A stretch of DNA of 64,000 nt, taken from contig JABACO010000007.1 in the NCBI GenBank assembly GCA_013339895.1, positions 5,791,313 through 5,855,312 of the forward strand, given 5' to 3'. Position 1 is the first letter of the stretch. Each line of letters opens with the position of its first letter. Source of the stretch: Ephydatia muelleri. Its lineage: Eukaryota > Porifera > Demospongiae > Spongillida > Spongillidae. Of this stretch, positions 22,531 through 33,989 are shown in pieces. The notes under the pieces are model-generated. The model had not been told where the DNA came from. It ran no database searches and saw nothing but the letters and a program-made list of their open reading frames with translations. The position numbers were made by a program, and so were the translations under genes.

Positions 22531-23409
22531 TACAACTAGCTATAGCCTTAATTGTTCTGACCCCTGAGCGACAACGAGTGCACATTGTTTTCGGTTTCAG
22601 GCATTAGAAAACTAGCTTTTTTTGACCTCACACACCTTAATTTAAGATTCGTGGGACCTGTCCTCTACTGCAGCTGTAGCCTCGGCGTGTTGTAAACTTA
22701 AAAGAGGTATTCGAATTCAAATTCAATCATACGTGAGGAAGGGTTAAATGGCCGTTTAATGATATTCCCGTACAGGATTGGGCGGTGAAATAATGGGACT
22801 ACGTTAATCGTGAGTGCACGCTTTGTGATATGCACGGATGCATGACTGAATACGTAGTTTGTAACCACCCGCGTGCGGACGGCCGAATTGCTGTGGAAGC
22901 GACTATTTCACGACCGATAAATAAACTTAAAAATGCTACCTACCCACGTGTTGTTTAACCTGTTTAGATGGCTCAGTAAGACAATGAATGTTTTTTGCAA
23001 GATATTTTAATACCCAAAACGTACAGTGTTGCGTCTACGTGTAGATGATTTCGACCAATTTCATCTACGTGTAGATGGTTCGTCGATTTAACATTAATGG
23101 ATCTCTATGGAAAGCTGAACACAACCCTTGTACATTAGATGTAACTCAAGGGCACTGCTAGCTAGATTCATAGATATTTATGTCCCATGACACCATCTTT
23201 ACGCTACTTGCATGCTTTCCATTAACTGTAGTGTTCCAGTATTATGGCTGTACACTGTACATGCATATAATTTATGGGTATAATGAACGCATAATAAGAG
23301 TAGTAATAATCAAAACGCAAATCATTCATCAGTCCCATACCTACTTCACCCAAGCCGGCCATCCGCTGCTGTGGTGAACTGGGTCGGCAACCATGGCTAA
23401 ATTAAGTTT

Positions 23410-24377
23410 TGTTGCTCAAGATCGATCTGTGCCTCTGGACTGCATCGCCATGCTACATTCCCAGAGCAGCATTCCCGCCAGATGACGAAAACATCTCAAC
23501 TGGTCGGACAGGAGGGAATATTGCAGGCTTTGTGTGGTCATCATATAGTGCCACCTTGCTGGGTTCTCCCATAGGTGAAATAGGTTCCGTATCTAGCGTC
23601 ATAGGTGAAGTAGGACACCATCTAGGACACCATGTCATCAGTGGAAAATTTTCAGAGCTTAGTTATGCGCCATAGGCCTGGTGAATGAATTCAATATCTC
23701 TATAGACATGATGCTTACCTTATCTTATGTCACTCCCCTGCCATACCAAAGCTTATATGTACTGCCTCAGAATATCGCCATGCTTCCTATCTCTCTAAAG
23801 TTTGAAACAATTGGATGAGGAGCTTGTGCCCACCTAAGTGTACTTTGACCAGCTCGATCAACTGGTATTTACCAGTGCATTCCTCAGACGCCCTTGTTCA
23901 CCAGCTCCTGTCATCTCATGTATGCAAGAATCTCCCATCTGTTGTGAAGGATGGCTTTTAGTCAGGAGGCACCTTCACTTAGTATTGCCAAGTACAGGGC
24001 GGGGGTCACGGAACTCACCAAAACCCAGTTTCGGTCTCAGTTGACACTCTTCTCTCTAACAATACTGACCAACTCTCTAAAGCTAGCCTCCTGGCTGCAT
24101 GCAACAAAGAATCAGGAATTATGGCTAAACAGCCTACCAATCACTTCCGAATCACTCTTTGTTACAACGTAGACAAAGCAGCACTTACAATAGTAATTTA
24201 ATTTGGGTTTACCTTTGTGTAGACAAATGCCACTATTGGGGTTCTGAAGGGACTCACTTACATGTAGCTGTACATGTATGGCCTTAGTTGTAAAAAAGTG
24301 AAGTGATTGCAGCTTGGATCCCAACCCTTCTGGCCTCTTACATTTGGATGGAAAAATGCCTAGCAATGTTGTATACA
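23410..24377 (+). pseudogene. RT/endonuclease retroelement relic, copy 2, 5' part
   Basis: Plus-strand frames give, in order, SATLLGSPIGEIGSVSSVIG (after the RT thumb); a degraded 'HDAL-RHSLAIPKLLYVLRTSPCF' block (YVLPQNIAMLP near 23760); QLDEELVPT; KASLLAACNKESGIMAKQP (24080-24130); YGLSCKK (24275-24300); and LDPNPSGLLHLDGKMPSN (24310-24365). The same series is much better preserved in copy 3 at 29.5-30.4 kb. Many stops and frameshifts are present. The frame is interrupted at 24378 by a 2.66-kb TIR element and resumes at 27038. Confidence 0.65.
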
Positions 24378-24842
24378 CACTGCAAAAATAAAAGAGCGAT
24401 TTTCACTCATTTGTCACTCGAACTTAAACGAGTGAAATTTTAATCGAGTGAAAGGCACTCAATGCATTATTAACACTAATCGCCTCTATCGAGTGAAAAT
24501 CTAAGCGAGTGACAGTCACGCTTTATTTTTCATGCAGCTTACCGTATATCTCATTTACGTCATTTTATAAGTTTAGCTAGCTGCGTGTATATCAAGTCGA
24601 AGTCCGCTGTAACAAGTCAGCTGTTAATACTTTGTTTCCGATAGGTAGTGATCGCCATGTGCGATACAGTCAACTCTGTACTGTATTAATAAAGAAGTTC
24701 GTACCCCTCCCCCTAGCCGGACTTCTACGCCCGACTAGCCTCTCACCTATTTTCCGTTGATGGTGATATTGGAGCTGCCGTTTGTTGTCGCAGATGCAAG
24801 AGAGCTGCACACGTATATACGTGTGTGTCAGTACACATGTAT

Positions 24843-26115
24843 GTGTTAGCACACACACCCATATGTATTGCATTCTTATAGATGCCCACCTCTCCGATGG
24901 GGATCGACTGGCGATGCATGATGTGTTCCCATTGATGATTTGTTCTGTTGTGTTAGCACACACCTTCAAATGATGTATGCGTTGCATTCTTATAGATGCC
25001 CACCTCTCCAATGGGGATCGACTGGCGACGCTTGATATGTTCCCATTGATGGGGATTGATCTGTTTAAGGTTAGTACACGTGTATGTGTTAGCACACACC
25101 CTCAGATGATGCATGCGTTGCATTCTTATAGATGCCCACCTCTCCGATGGGGATCAACTGGTGATGCTTGATGTGTTGGAGATTGATCTGTTTAAGGTCA
25201 GTACATGTGTTTGTGTTAGCACACTCTCTGATAATGTATGTATTGCTTTCTTATAGATGCCCACCTCTCCGATGGGGATCGACTGGCGACGCTTGATATG
25301 TTCCCATTGATGGGGATTGATTTGTTTAAGGTTAGTACACGTGTATGTGTTAGCACACACCAGCAGATGATGCATGCGTTGCATTCTTATAGATGCCCAC
25401 CTCTCCGATGGGGATCAACTGGTGATGCTTGATGTGTTGGAGATTGATCTGTTTAAGGTCAGTACATGTGTTTGTGTTAGCACACTCTCCGATCATGTAT
25501 GGGTTGCATTCTTATAGATGCCCACCTCTCCGATGGGGATCAACTGGTGATGCTTGATGTGTTGGAGATTGATCTGTTTAAGGTCAGTACATGTGTTTGT
25601 GTTAGCACACTCTCCGATCATGTATGTGTTGCATTCTTATAGATGCCCACCTCTCCGATGGGGATCGACTGGCGACGCTTGATGTGTTCCCATTGATGGG
25701 GATTGATCTGTTTAAGGTTAGTACACGTGTATGTGTTAGCACACACCCTCAGATGATGCATGTGTTGCATTCTTATAGATGCCCACCTCTCCGATGGGGA
25801 TCGACTGGCGACGCTTGATATGTTCCCATTGATGGGGATTGATCTGTTTAAGGTTAGTACACGTGTATGTGTTAGCACACACCCTCAGGTGATGCATGCG
25901 TTGCATTCTTATAGATGCCCACCTCTCCGATGGGGATCGACTGGTGATGCTTGATGTGTTGGAGATTGATCTGTTTAAGGTCAGTACATGTGTTTGTGTT
26001 AGCACACTCTCCGATCATGTATGTGTTGCATTCTTATAGATGCCCACCTCTCCGATGGGGATCGACTGGCGACGCTTGATGTGTTCCCATTGATGGGGAT
26101 TAATCTGTTTAAGGT
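24843..26115 (+). repeat. Two-length satellite (136- and 125-bp units), ten copies
   Basis: The anchor GATGCCCACCTCTCC occurs at 24881, 24995, 25131, 25256, 25392, 25517, 25642, 25778, 25914 and 26039. Spacings are 114, 136, 125, 136, 125, 125, 136, 136 and 125. Long units contain TTCCCATTGATGGGGATTG and TACACGTGTATGTG; short units have GTTGGAGATTG and TACATGTGTTTGTG instead. Neither period is a multiple of three, so the apparent repeated protein frames are spurious. Confidence 0.95.
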
Positions 26116-26354
26116 TAGTACACACTGCACATGTCCCTCCACAATGCACAATGTGATGTGTGTGTATGCATGTGCGTGTGGTGTGTGTGCATGTGCGTAT
26201 CTGTATTCCTTTGTGTGTGTTCTCTGGTGCACAGAGATAGAGGAATGGCCTGGGCACCAGGGATAGAGGCAGGTATAGCCTTGCCACTAGGTGTAAGAAG
26301 ATATGGCCTAACCATGTGTCCAGTTTTTGTAATGTATTGGTTAAGGAACCATGC

Positions 26355-26374
26355 AGTGTGTGTGTGCGTGTGTG

Positions 26375-26421
<47 letters not shown>
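26355..26421 (+). repeat. (TG)n microsatellite
   Basis: TG repeat with a few CG interruptions. Confidence 0.95.
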
Positions 26422-26422
<1 letters not shown>

Positions 26423-27037
26423 TCAACACTAATTTATGTACTCCATTGTACAAGTCACGCATTCTAGCTACATGTGGAGCTAAGGTCACATCAGTTTCAT
26501 TGTGGAGGTTTAACTTTTACATCTGCTGTGTTCCATAGCAAACGATCCTTAACCCGTATATAAGGTTTGTTGTTTATTATCAATTATGTACAAATTCTTA
26601 ATTTGAAGTTCTTTCTTATATCTTCAACTCGCAGAAACTACATGCAGCCTTGTATTGAAGCAGCTAGTTTTGCTAACCGGACTATATGCTTTATGTTCGT
26701 CTGTATGCTATAATTATATTCATCAATAATATATCACGTGCAACCGATGCTTTATTAACGATTATAGTGTTCCAAGCGAGTGATAATTGTAAGTGAATAA
26801 CACTCGTTTTAATGCGTGACTATCACTCGTGGTAAAGTCGAGTGAACCTCACCTTTTGTAGCACGTGATCTCACTCTTCCAAGCGAGTGATAATTATAAG
26901 TGAACAACACTCGTTTTAACGCGCGAATGTCACTCGTAGTAAAAACGGGTGAGAATCACTCGTTATAGCGAGTGCTATTTCTAACGCGACTATCACTCGC
27001 TCGGGCGAGTGATGGTCGCGCTTTTGTTTTTGCAGTG

Positions 27038-27300
27038 CACCCTTTGTCTGGGATGCTACCTGCCTGCCCTGATCCCTATGCTCCATCGTATTCGGCAATT
27101 GCGACAGCAGAGGCACGGGCAGTGGCCAATCAAGCAGTGTACACTTGGTCCCTGGCTGTATTTTGACACCTGTAGTCACAGAGACTTTAAAATTCCTAAA
27201 TGAACTTCGACATTGCTTTAAAGCTGACATCTGGAGAGAGCAATGCCTACTCATTTTTTCTTCAAAGGCTCTCCGTAGTTGTAAACTGAGAAAATCTGGC
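27038..27300 (+). pseudogene. RT/endonuclease retroelement relic, copy 2, 3' part
   Basis: FVWDATC is followed, after a small frameshift, by PDPYAPSYSAIATAEARAVA-NQA, then TPVVTETLKFLNELRH and AYSFFLQRLSVVVN. These match copy 3 (LVWDATCPDTFAPSYS; FTPVAIET; LAQRLSVAIQRGN) in the same order. It is therefore the continuation of 23410-24377 on the far side of the inserted element. Confidence 0.65.
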
Positions 27301-28090
27301 CACCAATTTCAACCCCACCCCCACCCCCTCCACCCCCACCCCATCCACCCAAACTAGGGTAGATATTTCATGATGCATTGACTGCGACCGCACTGACGCT
27401 GATTATTATTATTTTGAACTTATTCTTTAAGTACAAATGCCATAAATTATATATCATACGATATCCTGGTTTTTTGTTATTGACTGCATGATGCAAGATG
27501 CAATCTCTTTAAATAAATTGTGACTTTAAATGCGAAGATGCGCTCAACTTATTGGCATTTCTTGATAATTATGTCAAAAGCTTTGCAGGCACGAAATGCA
27601 TTTATGTTTATTGTACTCAATTAACCTATTCTCATTGTGGTAATGAAGAAGGAAGTGGTGGTGAAGCTCTAGCTGCGTACACAGACCAAATATGGATGTG
27701 ACAAAGCCAAATTGAGGGTGCTTTGAAACCGTACAATACTATTACTTGAGCCTTGCTCAGCCCACGCACATGCACTTGCCATGAAAGGTATTATATACAA
27801 CATATTTCCTACCTAAAAAAATCGTACAGTATTCATTGCACACGTTCGTAAAAAGCATTCCAGATAAGCACAGTGCATGAGAGCAGAACAGAATAAACCA
27901 TGCATGATATCAATGCACATATAACCATTAGCTACGGTTTTGTTCCACAACCATGCACAGCATGATATGGTCACCAGCAAAACGATGAGCATGGAGATGG
28001 AGATCCACCATTATCACATATATATGTACACGGCTATGCGATCCACCCCGCGCAGTGTCATTATCGCGATGCCCAAGTCGGCATACATGA
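27301..28090. other. Intergenic, downstream of GPCR 2
   Basis: A CCACCCC-rich stretch at 27305-27352, then AT-rich DNA. No gene supported. Confidence 0.4.
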
Positions 28091-28099
28091 AACATAGTG

Positions 28100-29125
28100 C
28101 TAGGCGGAAGGCTTCCCTCGCGTCTGTTTCCACGACGAATCGATTTTCCTCAAATAAAAGTCCTTTAGTCTCATGGCGACCGTACCTGCGGCTGCCTTGA
28201 GGTCCCTGTTCCTCATGAGCATGATGGGGTCCGCCACCACTATGGCTTCAAAGGCCGTCATGCTCATCCCGAAAAAGGTCCAGAAGGCCGTCTTGTGCGC
28301 GGGGTACAGCGCGGGGAATGTCACCACGACGACGGCGAGGGGAACAGAGCACCCGAGGAGCGTGACGAAGAGCCAGAGGAACGTGACGTGGGGACGAGAG
28401 CCGTGCCCAGAGACGACGGGCGAGATTGCAGTGGTTCGCTTGGCTAGGCTCCTGGCCTTCAGGAACATGAGCGAGTACAGCACTGTCGGGACGATCCCTC
28501 CGAACGCTATCATCACGCACACGACTCCGAGAGTGAACGAGCGACAGCGGACGGAGCAGTACGGCTGGATCATGCAGAAACCAAAGTTCGGTTGGTACCC
28601 GTAGCAGTCGATCCCCAGTGGGATCGATGCCGCGCCCCCCGCTAGCGTCCACACAGCCAAAGAGAGGCAGGCGCACACCTTCGTTCCATACATGGCGTAG
28701 GCGAACGGGAAAAAGACGCAGCAGAAGCGATCGAGCGAGAGCACAAGCATCATCATGAACCGGATAAAGTTGACGAACAGTTTAACGAACCCCATCACGT
28801 AGCACTCCGCGGGCCCCAGCAAGTGACTGTTTCCGAGCAGCGAGTTTACCGCGAAGGGGAGGCACAGCACGAGGAGGGAGTCCGCTGCGATGACTTGCAG
28901 TGTCATGGCAAAGTCCCTCTGGTGGAGATTTTTGACCTTCAATACCAGGAAAACAATCACGGCGTTCAGAGGGACGCCCAGACAGAAGTAGAGGAGAAAC
29001 ACCGCCGCCTGTAGCGGTGGTTGGTAGCGCGGGACAAACTGTTCTAGGTCGAATCCTTTTTTCCAACAGTCATGATCACCGGCGGTGGTCGAGTTGTTAT
29101 AGTGGTACGAGGCGATGTCAAACAT
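28100..29125 (-). CDS. Rhodopsin-like (class A) G-protein-coupled receptor 2
   Basis: A single exon encodes 341 residues with an N-glycosylation site (NNST) and seven hydrophobic segments. Landmarks: GVPLN in TM1, AADSLLVLCLP with the TM2 Asp, ECYVMGFVKLF with the TM3 Cys, SLDRF replacing E/DRY, Trp in TM4 (AVWTLAGG), and ADPIMLMRN replacing NPxxY at the end of TM7. Loop 2 repeats the four-cysteine pattern of GPCR 1 (CYGYQPNFGFCMIQPYCSVRC). The C-terminal tail is basic and longer than in GPCR 1 (about 35 residues after TM7). Shared motif variants, single-exon structure and orientation make the two genes paralogues 16 kb apart, with mobile DNA between. A plasma-membrane receptor acting through G proteins; ligand unknown. 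Confidence 0.92.
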   Translation of the reverse strand: MFDIASYHYNNSTTAGDHDCWKKGFDLEQFVPRYQPPLQAAVFLLYFCLGVPLNAVIVFLVLKVKNLHQRDFAMTLQVIAADSLLVLCLPFAVNSLLGNSHLLGPAECYVMGFVKLFVNFIRFMMMLVLSLDRFCCVFFPFAYAMYGTKVCACLSLAVWTLAGGAASIPLGIDCYGYQPNFGFCMIQPYCSVRCRSFTLGVVCVMIAFGGIVPTVLYSLMFLKARSLAKRTTAISPVVSGHGSRPHVTFLWLFVTLLGCSVPLAVVVVTFPALYPAHKTAFWTFFGMSMTAFEAIVVADPIMLMRNRDLKAAAGTVAMRLKDFYLRKIDSSWKQTRGKPSA

Positions 29126-29165
29126 TTGATACTAGCACGTTTTAATGCGTTCTGAACTGTAGATC

Positions 29166-29174
29166 TTATATAAG
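29166..29174 (-). promoter_or_regulatory. Candidate TATA box of GPCR 2
   Basis: On the minus strand TTATATAAG lies 41-49 bases upstream of the GPCR 2 start codon, leaving room for a short leader. Confidence 0.35.
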
Positions 29175-29517
29175 ACTTCTCTTCTAATTGAATTGCTAAT
29201 TATCACCCAACAAATAAGCGGACTTCCATTTCCTGTACGGAAAATGCTCCGCAAGAGAAGGTGAGGAGTTACATGGATTCTCCATGTCATATTATCCTCC
29301 TGCATGTTACAACGACATTCTATTCTTGAAGGCATCGTGCCTTCCGACCGTGCTGATTATATATACTGCAGGTATTCATCATGCGAATTACTTACGCCTA
29401 CTGAATCGTGCATGTATAAGTGCAATTATGACTTCTTTTTTTTATTTTTATTTTATTATAGAACCAATTGCATATTAATAAACACATAAAACAAACAATT
29501 GTAAAAGTTTCTAAAAT

Positions 29518-30360
29518 CATACAAAAAACTCTTCATCATCCCCATGCATTGTTCCCATTACTGATGCTGAATTGCCTCTCTGAATGGCAACGGATAGCCT
29601 TTGGGCAAGATATTGAAAAGAGTTTGCTTCTCCTGACACTTGGCCTCAACCGATGTCCCAGCTCTTTTAGGAAATCGGTTGTTTACTGGCCATACACTCC
29701 TGATGTTTCTATAGCCACAGGGGTGAAGAAAAGGTGTGAGCTAAGGTGTTTGTACTTCTGAGTCTTCTTATCCTCTGCTTGTTGGGCAACTGCTCCAACT
29801 TGCTGTGCTGCGATTGTGGAGTAAGATGGTGCAAAAGTATCTGGGCACGTGGCATCCCATACAAGAAGTTGGCCGCATTTCCATGGAACCGTTGTAATTC
29901 CATCAGGTCGCTTTCCATCTGAGCGATAGAGACCTGAAGGCTCAAGACGTGATGGCATGTGCCGCCACTAAAGCTCTGTGTATTATGTCATTGATAGCTG
30001 AATGGCGGTAATGACGACCAGCACTCCTCTTGCAGCTTAAGCCATGTGTGGCAAACTGAGACACTTCAGCTCCACAGTGTTGACAAATATGGTTTCTTCA
30101 CAGAGGTATTCCCAGACGAAGGCCCATGGATATTCTAATGGTAGTGTCATCCATGCGTAGCCCCAGCGATGTAATTGGTATGGCATTTAGCCATGCATGC
30201 TCCGGACTCCTTACAGGTTGCTGCAAGAAGGCGAGCTCTGTTCAACTGATCAGTTGTATTTTGCAATAGTGTGTCTGTCATAGAAGATAGTCGAAGTGAA
30301 TCCCATGACTTCTGATGATGAGCAGCAACACCATTAGGCGGTAGTTCTTGGCAGCCTTGA
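29518..30360 (-). pseudogene. RT/endonuclease retroelement relic, copy 3 (best preserved 3' half)
   Basis: Minus-strand blocks: LNRARLLAATCKESGAWLNA, IPITSLGLRMDDTTIRISMG, a Cys/His cluster (CQHCGAEV then THGLSCKRSAGRHYRHSAIN), SGLYRSDGKRPDGITTVPW, GQLLVWDATCPDTFAPSYS, FFTPVAIETSGVYG and LAQRLSVAIQRGNSASVMGT, ending at a TGA at 29518. The pair KRPDG ... LVWDAT has the form of a PD-(D/E)xK-like nuclease core, and the Cys/His cluster precedes it, as in retroelements with a restriction-like endonuclease downstream of the RT. That functional reading is inference. One stop (after LGIPL) and one or two frameshifts break it. The RT half is not found upstream. Confidence 0.75.
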
Positions 30361-31726
30361 GACCACCATTCATATAAACTATATATACAGCTGTGAACTT
30401 CATATATGCCCCACCCTATGAATCTTGTCTCTCCTATAACAAGTCGGATTAATGGTCTGAGGCACTATAATTCCCCATATGGAGAAATGAACGGTCACGA
30501 AAGTTGCGGTTTGTAAATTTTTGGATTTCATTCCGCGGTACGTTCCATAGAGAATGTATGGCGTTTTTACAAACTTGATTATTATTTAATTAAATAACGG
30601 ACCTGCAACTTTTGCTACCCACTAATACTACTCTAAATGATTTTCAAATGTAGGCAATTTCAAATTTTGTATCTCATACCGTCCAAAATTCTGGGACCAT
30701 TTCTGAAAATATGATATTCCATAGACTTGAACACAAAATGGAAAAAAAGCATGCTAATTAAGATATTCCATTAGTTATAACTAATGAACAGAGGGGGTTA
30801 GAACTTTTGCCACCCTCTAAAACTATTCTACAACTATCCAAATAATATAATATATGGAAAAAAGTGAATGTTGTCGTGAAGAATTTGGGGACCATTTTAA
30901 AAAATAGTAAACCAGTTTTGGTGCAATAAGGCGCCATTTTAAAATGGCGTTTCTATGAGTTGCCATAGATATTAAGCTAACGTGAGACCTCTAACTTGGA
31001 CACGCCCATCGAGGGCAATTCTGCGAGGGTGGAGTCGAGGCAGAGGGCGAGGTGGGCCAGGGGGCGGGGTAGACAGGGGGAAATGAGCGTATAAACATAA
31101 CTACATGGAATACTAAAAGCTTCGAGCTACACCGAGTAGACTGATCGTTGTCTTGAAATTAGAATGATAGTGTAGGCTGCATATACCTCGACCGGCTGAT
31201 CAGATATCTACGTACGCTGGCAACACTTCGTATATCAAATTTTTATGTTAGCGGATCATATAGGCCTACACGTAGCTGAATCGAGTGTCTGAGAAACAAA
31301 CCAGCAGCCAAACGTGATTACATGTACATGTAATGCGACACCTCCAGTTATCAAATTGACACAACAGCAACGCTAATATTTTGCAGATCCGAGGTGAGAA
31401 ACTTTTTAAAAGCGTAGTTGTGTGGTTCCACCCACGTACTCGATATCGATGTGTTGACAGTGTGATTCTGTGATTAGTTAGGTTCGAATCGGATGTATTA
31501 ATAATAGTGCTCTTCACAAAGGGAGCATTTATTAGAAATAATGTATTACGCTGTTGTAGTATAGTTTGTAGCATATCGATTATATATTTTGCCTCCAACA
31601 CATGTGTATGCTTTTACTGTATGGTGCATGTATACGTATGCTGCTTGTGACGTAATGCATGTACCAGTGTAAGTGTATGCCCTTATAACTGATCTAGGTG
31701 TGTAAGTAAGGAGGAAAAAGCTACAA

Positions 31727-31730
<4 letters not shown>
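30361..31730. other. Non-coding interval
   Basis: No gene recognised. There are paired phrases such as TTTTGCTACCCACTAATACT (30613) and TTTTGCCACCCTCTAAAACT (30805), 190 bases apart, which may be an old duplication. Confidence 0.35.

Positions 31731-31731
<1 letters not shown>

Positions 31732-31773
<42 letters not shown>
31732..31773 (+). repeat. (TG)n microsatellite
   Basis: About 20 TG units. Confidence 0.97.
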
Positions 31774-31775
<2 letters not shown>

Positions 31776-32826
31776 CTGCAGGCAATCGCATACATGTATG
31801 TGCAGAGTTTGAACTCTTCCAGAACTACTTTTGAACCCACCTTTGTTGCATTTTACCCATGGATAGGAAGAAAGACCAATGTGACTGATCATACATGTAT
31901 ATATTCAGTCCCTTGGTCCAGGAATGGATATTTAGTTACGAGGATCTGTGTTGAAAGCAAGAGGGGGTGGTGTTTCAGAATATAATTGGTGATGGGGCAA
32001 AAATAAGTTTTCCCTTCGTACCATTACATGGCATGCCATGCAGTTATAGTAAATGGTGCAGACCAGCCCGATTAATTGACTGAATGGATATTACATGGCA
32101 TGTTTAAATCAGGGGGTCAGTAAATCCCTTGTAATGGTGTGCATCTTGTAAATGTAACATCTGTAACAACTGAATGTCTTGAAACTATGAGTGTTACTGA
32201 TAGATGTTGCGTGTTGCCTACTCAATCTATCCTCTCTCACCCCCCCCCCCCTCCCCAGACTTCTACTGATTACATTATGTCATTAGTAATTTTAAAACAT
32301 ACAGGCTACACATATAAAGGATGGCAAGAACTGGACAGGATGAAGAAGCAGCGAATCATGATGCCAGTTGGTAGAATGCAGCCATTGCATCCATCACCTC
32401 CAAGCTCATAGGACTTGGTGTCATTGAACTCATTTTTCTTCGTTTCTGTCAGTCACTGTGTAATGTGAACAAAAGAATGCTTGCAATGGGATTACAGCTT
32501 CCCACTTCATAGGCTGAGACATGCTGTGTGTGTGTGTGCACATAGCCCTCCTCTATGATACCTCCATAACGTGAACAACTTCATGCATATGGTATTTGTG
32601 TAGGGGTTATTTGTGGGTGCAAGGGTCAAGCATTTTAATAAAAGATGATGGTGCAGGGACTGATACATATAGAGGCAGCAAAAACTGTTAGTCATTTTGC
32701 AATCACCCCCATGATGGGTGTGGCCTTAGGAAGAACAGTTCTTTCATTGTAAGGGCATCCTGTTCAGCTGATCCTGACAAGAGAGTACATTCAATTTCAG
32801 TGATGGATCCAGGATTTCCAGTTTGT

Positions 32827-32858
<32 letters not shown>

Positions 32859-33090
32859 TGACCTATGCCCATGTCCTGCTCCAGCTGGGGTATGGGGGAG
32901 TGGCTGTAAGCTCCTCAATAGGGTCTAGGGAAGAGCACATTACATTGTATTTCGACATCAACCCATATTTCAACAAGTCAAAGAGTGTATGGAAGCGCTT
33001 GTGCCTACAGTACATGTACACAGATAAAGCCCATTACATACAGGTGTAGCTCCTCCCATGGATGTGAGATAAAATAACCACAGACATTAC
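31774..33090. other. Non-coding interval with TG/G-rich tract
   Basis: Contains (TG)9 followed by about 17 G at 32823-32857 and a C run at 32239-32252. Open frames here lack any family resemblance. Confidence 0.4.
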
Positions 33091-33093
33091 CAC

Positions 33094-33096
<3 letters not shown>

Positions 33097-33137
<41 letters not shown>
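33097..33137 (+). repeat. (CA)n microsatellite
   Basis: About 20 CA units. Confidence 0.95.
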
Positions 33138-33140
<3 letters not shown>

Positions 33141-33622
33141 CCTTCACAAGTAGTCCAATCTTCATACATGTACATGTATCTGCCACACTATCTGCCAATC
33201 AAGTGAAGGCTGCTCACAAGATGTATTCATTTTAGCCAGGACAATGGCTGTGTACACCTTGGACTGCCCTTGTGGGTTTGTGGTAGCAGTCAGGCCCCAA
33301 GGCCAACATAAACAACAGTACCTAGGGAGATAGAAGGCCAACAGTACACTATATCAACGCTAATACACTTCACATCTGTATCTGTACTGACTTGTTGGAG
33401 TCATGAATGTTTGGGGCAGTATGCTCCACTAGAAGGATGCACATGGGGTCCTGGGGAAGAGTGCTAAGGTGTGACCGTAAAAGGTCTAGGCATATTGAGT
33501 GGAGTACTCACTGAGCCAAAGGACTTGTCAGGGTTAATGATTTATTAATAAATACGGGAGGGTAAATGGTATGTGTAATTTTGCCAGAGATGTCCCTGCT
33601 GGTGTACATGTACATGACCTAC

Positions 33623-33760
33623 AGGAGGGAGGGAGGGAGGGAGGGAGGGAGGGAGGGAGGGAGGGAGGGAGGGAGGGAGGGAGGGAGGGAGGGAGGGAGG
33701 GAGGGAGGGAGGGAGGGAGGGAGGGAGGGAGGGAGGGAGGGAGGGAGGGAGGGAGGGAGG
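33623..33760 (+). repeat. (GGGA)n microsatellite
   Basis: About 34 copies of GGGA, purine-only on the plus strand. It creates artificial GGRE and LPPS repeat frames. It can form triplex or quadruplex structures. Confidence 0.98.
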
Positions 33761-33989
33761 ATTTAGAGCAAAGAAAGATGGAACACAAACTAAGTGATTG
33801 AAGTGTACACAATGTACCTGGGCAGGCTGGCTGCAGCACTGATACAACGCCCAACACCACGTTCCAACTGGAGTGCAGTGCCTGTGGGCGTGACTGGAGG
33901 ACCTGTCCAACAGATAACGTACTGAGCACAGATCATATACATGTACCATGCACACTGTTATTTGCGCATGTTGCACACAGTAGCAGAGA

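Larger units (their letters stand above)
19148..23091. mobile_element. piggyBac-like element, TTAA-bounded, 3.94 kb
   Basis: TTAA occurs at 19148-19151 and 23088-23091. Immediately inside, both ends begin ATCG and carry about 55-60 bases of inverted repeat. Each arm contains two copies of a palindrome of the form TCTACGCGTAGA (right arm: CTACACGTAGATGA). TTAA target sites and a transposase relic of the right family on the minus strand near the left end fit piggyBac. The arms have diverged by substitutions and small indels. The inside also holds a small hairpin element and a ~163-bp tandem repeat. The transposase is incomplete, so this copy is non-autonomous. Confidence 0.75.
24378..27037. mobile_element. 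2.66-kb TIR element with CACTGCAAAAA ends
   Basis: The left end CACTGCAAAAATAAAAGAGC is mirrored at the right end by GCGCTTTTGTTTTTGCAGTG. Inside each end lie several hundred bases rich in GAGTGA/TCACTC hexamers (about five in 24405-24525, more than ten in 26775-27015), resembling subterminal transposase-binding repeats. The interior holds a 136/125-bp satellite and a TG microsatellite, and no transposase is recognisable. It splits the endonuclease domain of a retroelement relic: motif blocks before 24378 continue after 27037. Confidence 0.7.

Noticed and set aside
24863..26115. CRISPR-like array
   Set aside because: The repeats are contiguous variants with no unique spacers, in a eukaryotic genome.
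24670..26287. Series of repeated open frames in the 24.8-26.1 kb satellite
   Set aside because: Unit lengths of 136 and 125 are not multiples of three, so frames shift at each unit; no consistent protein repeat.
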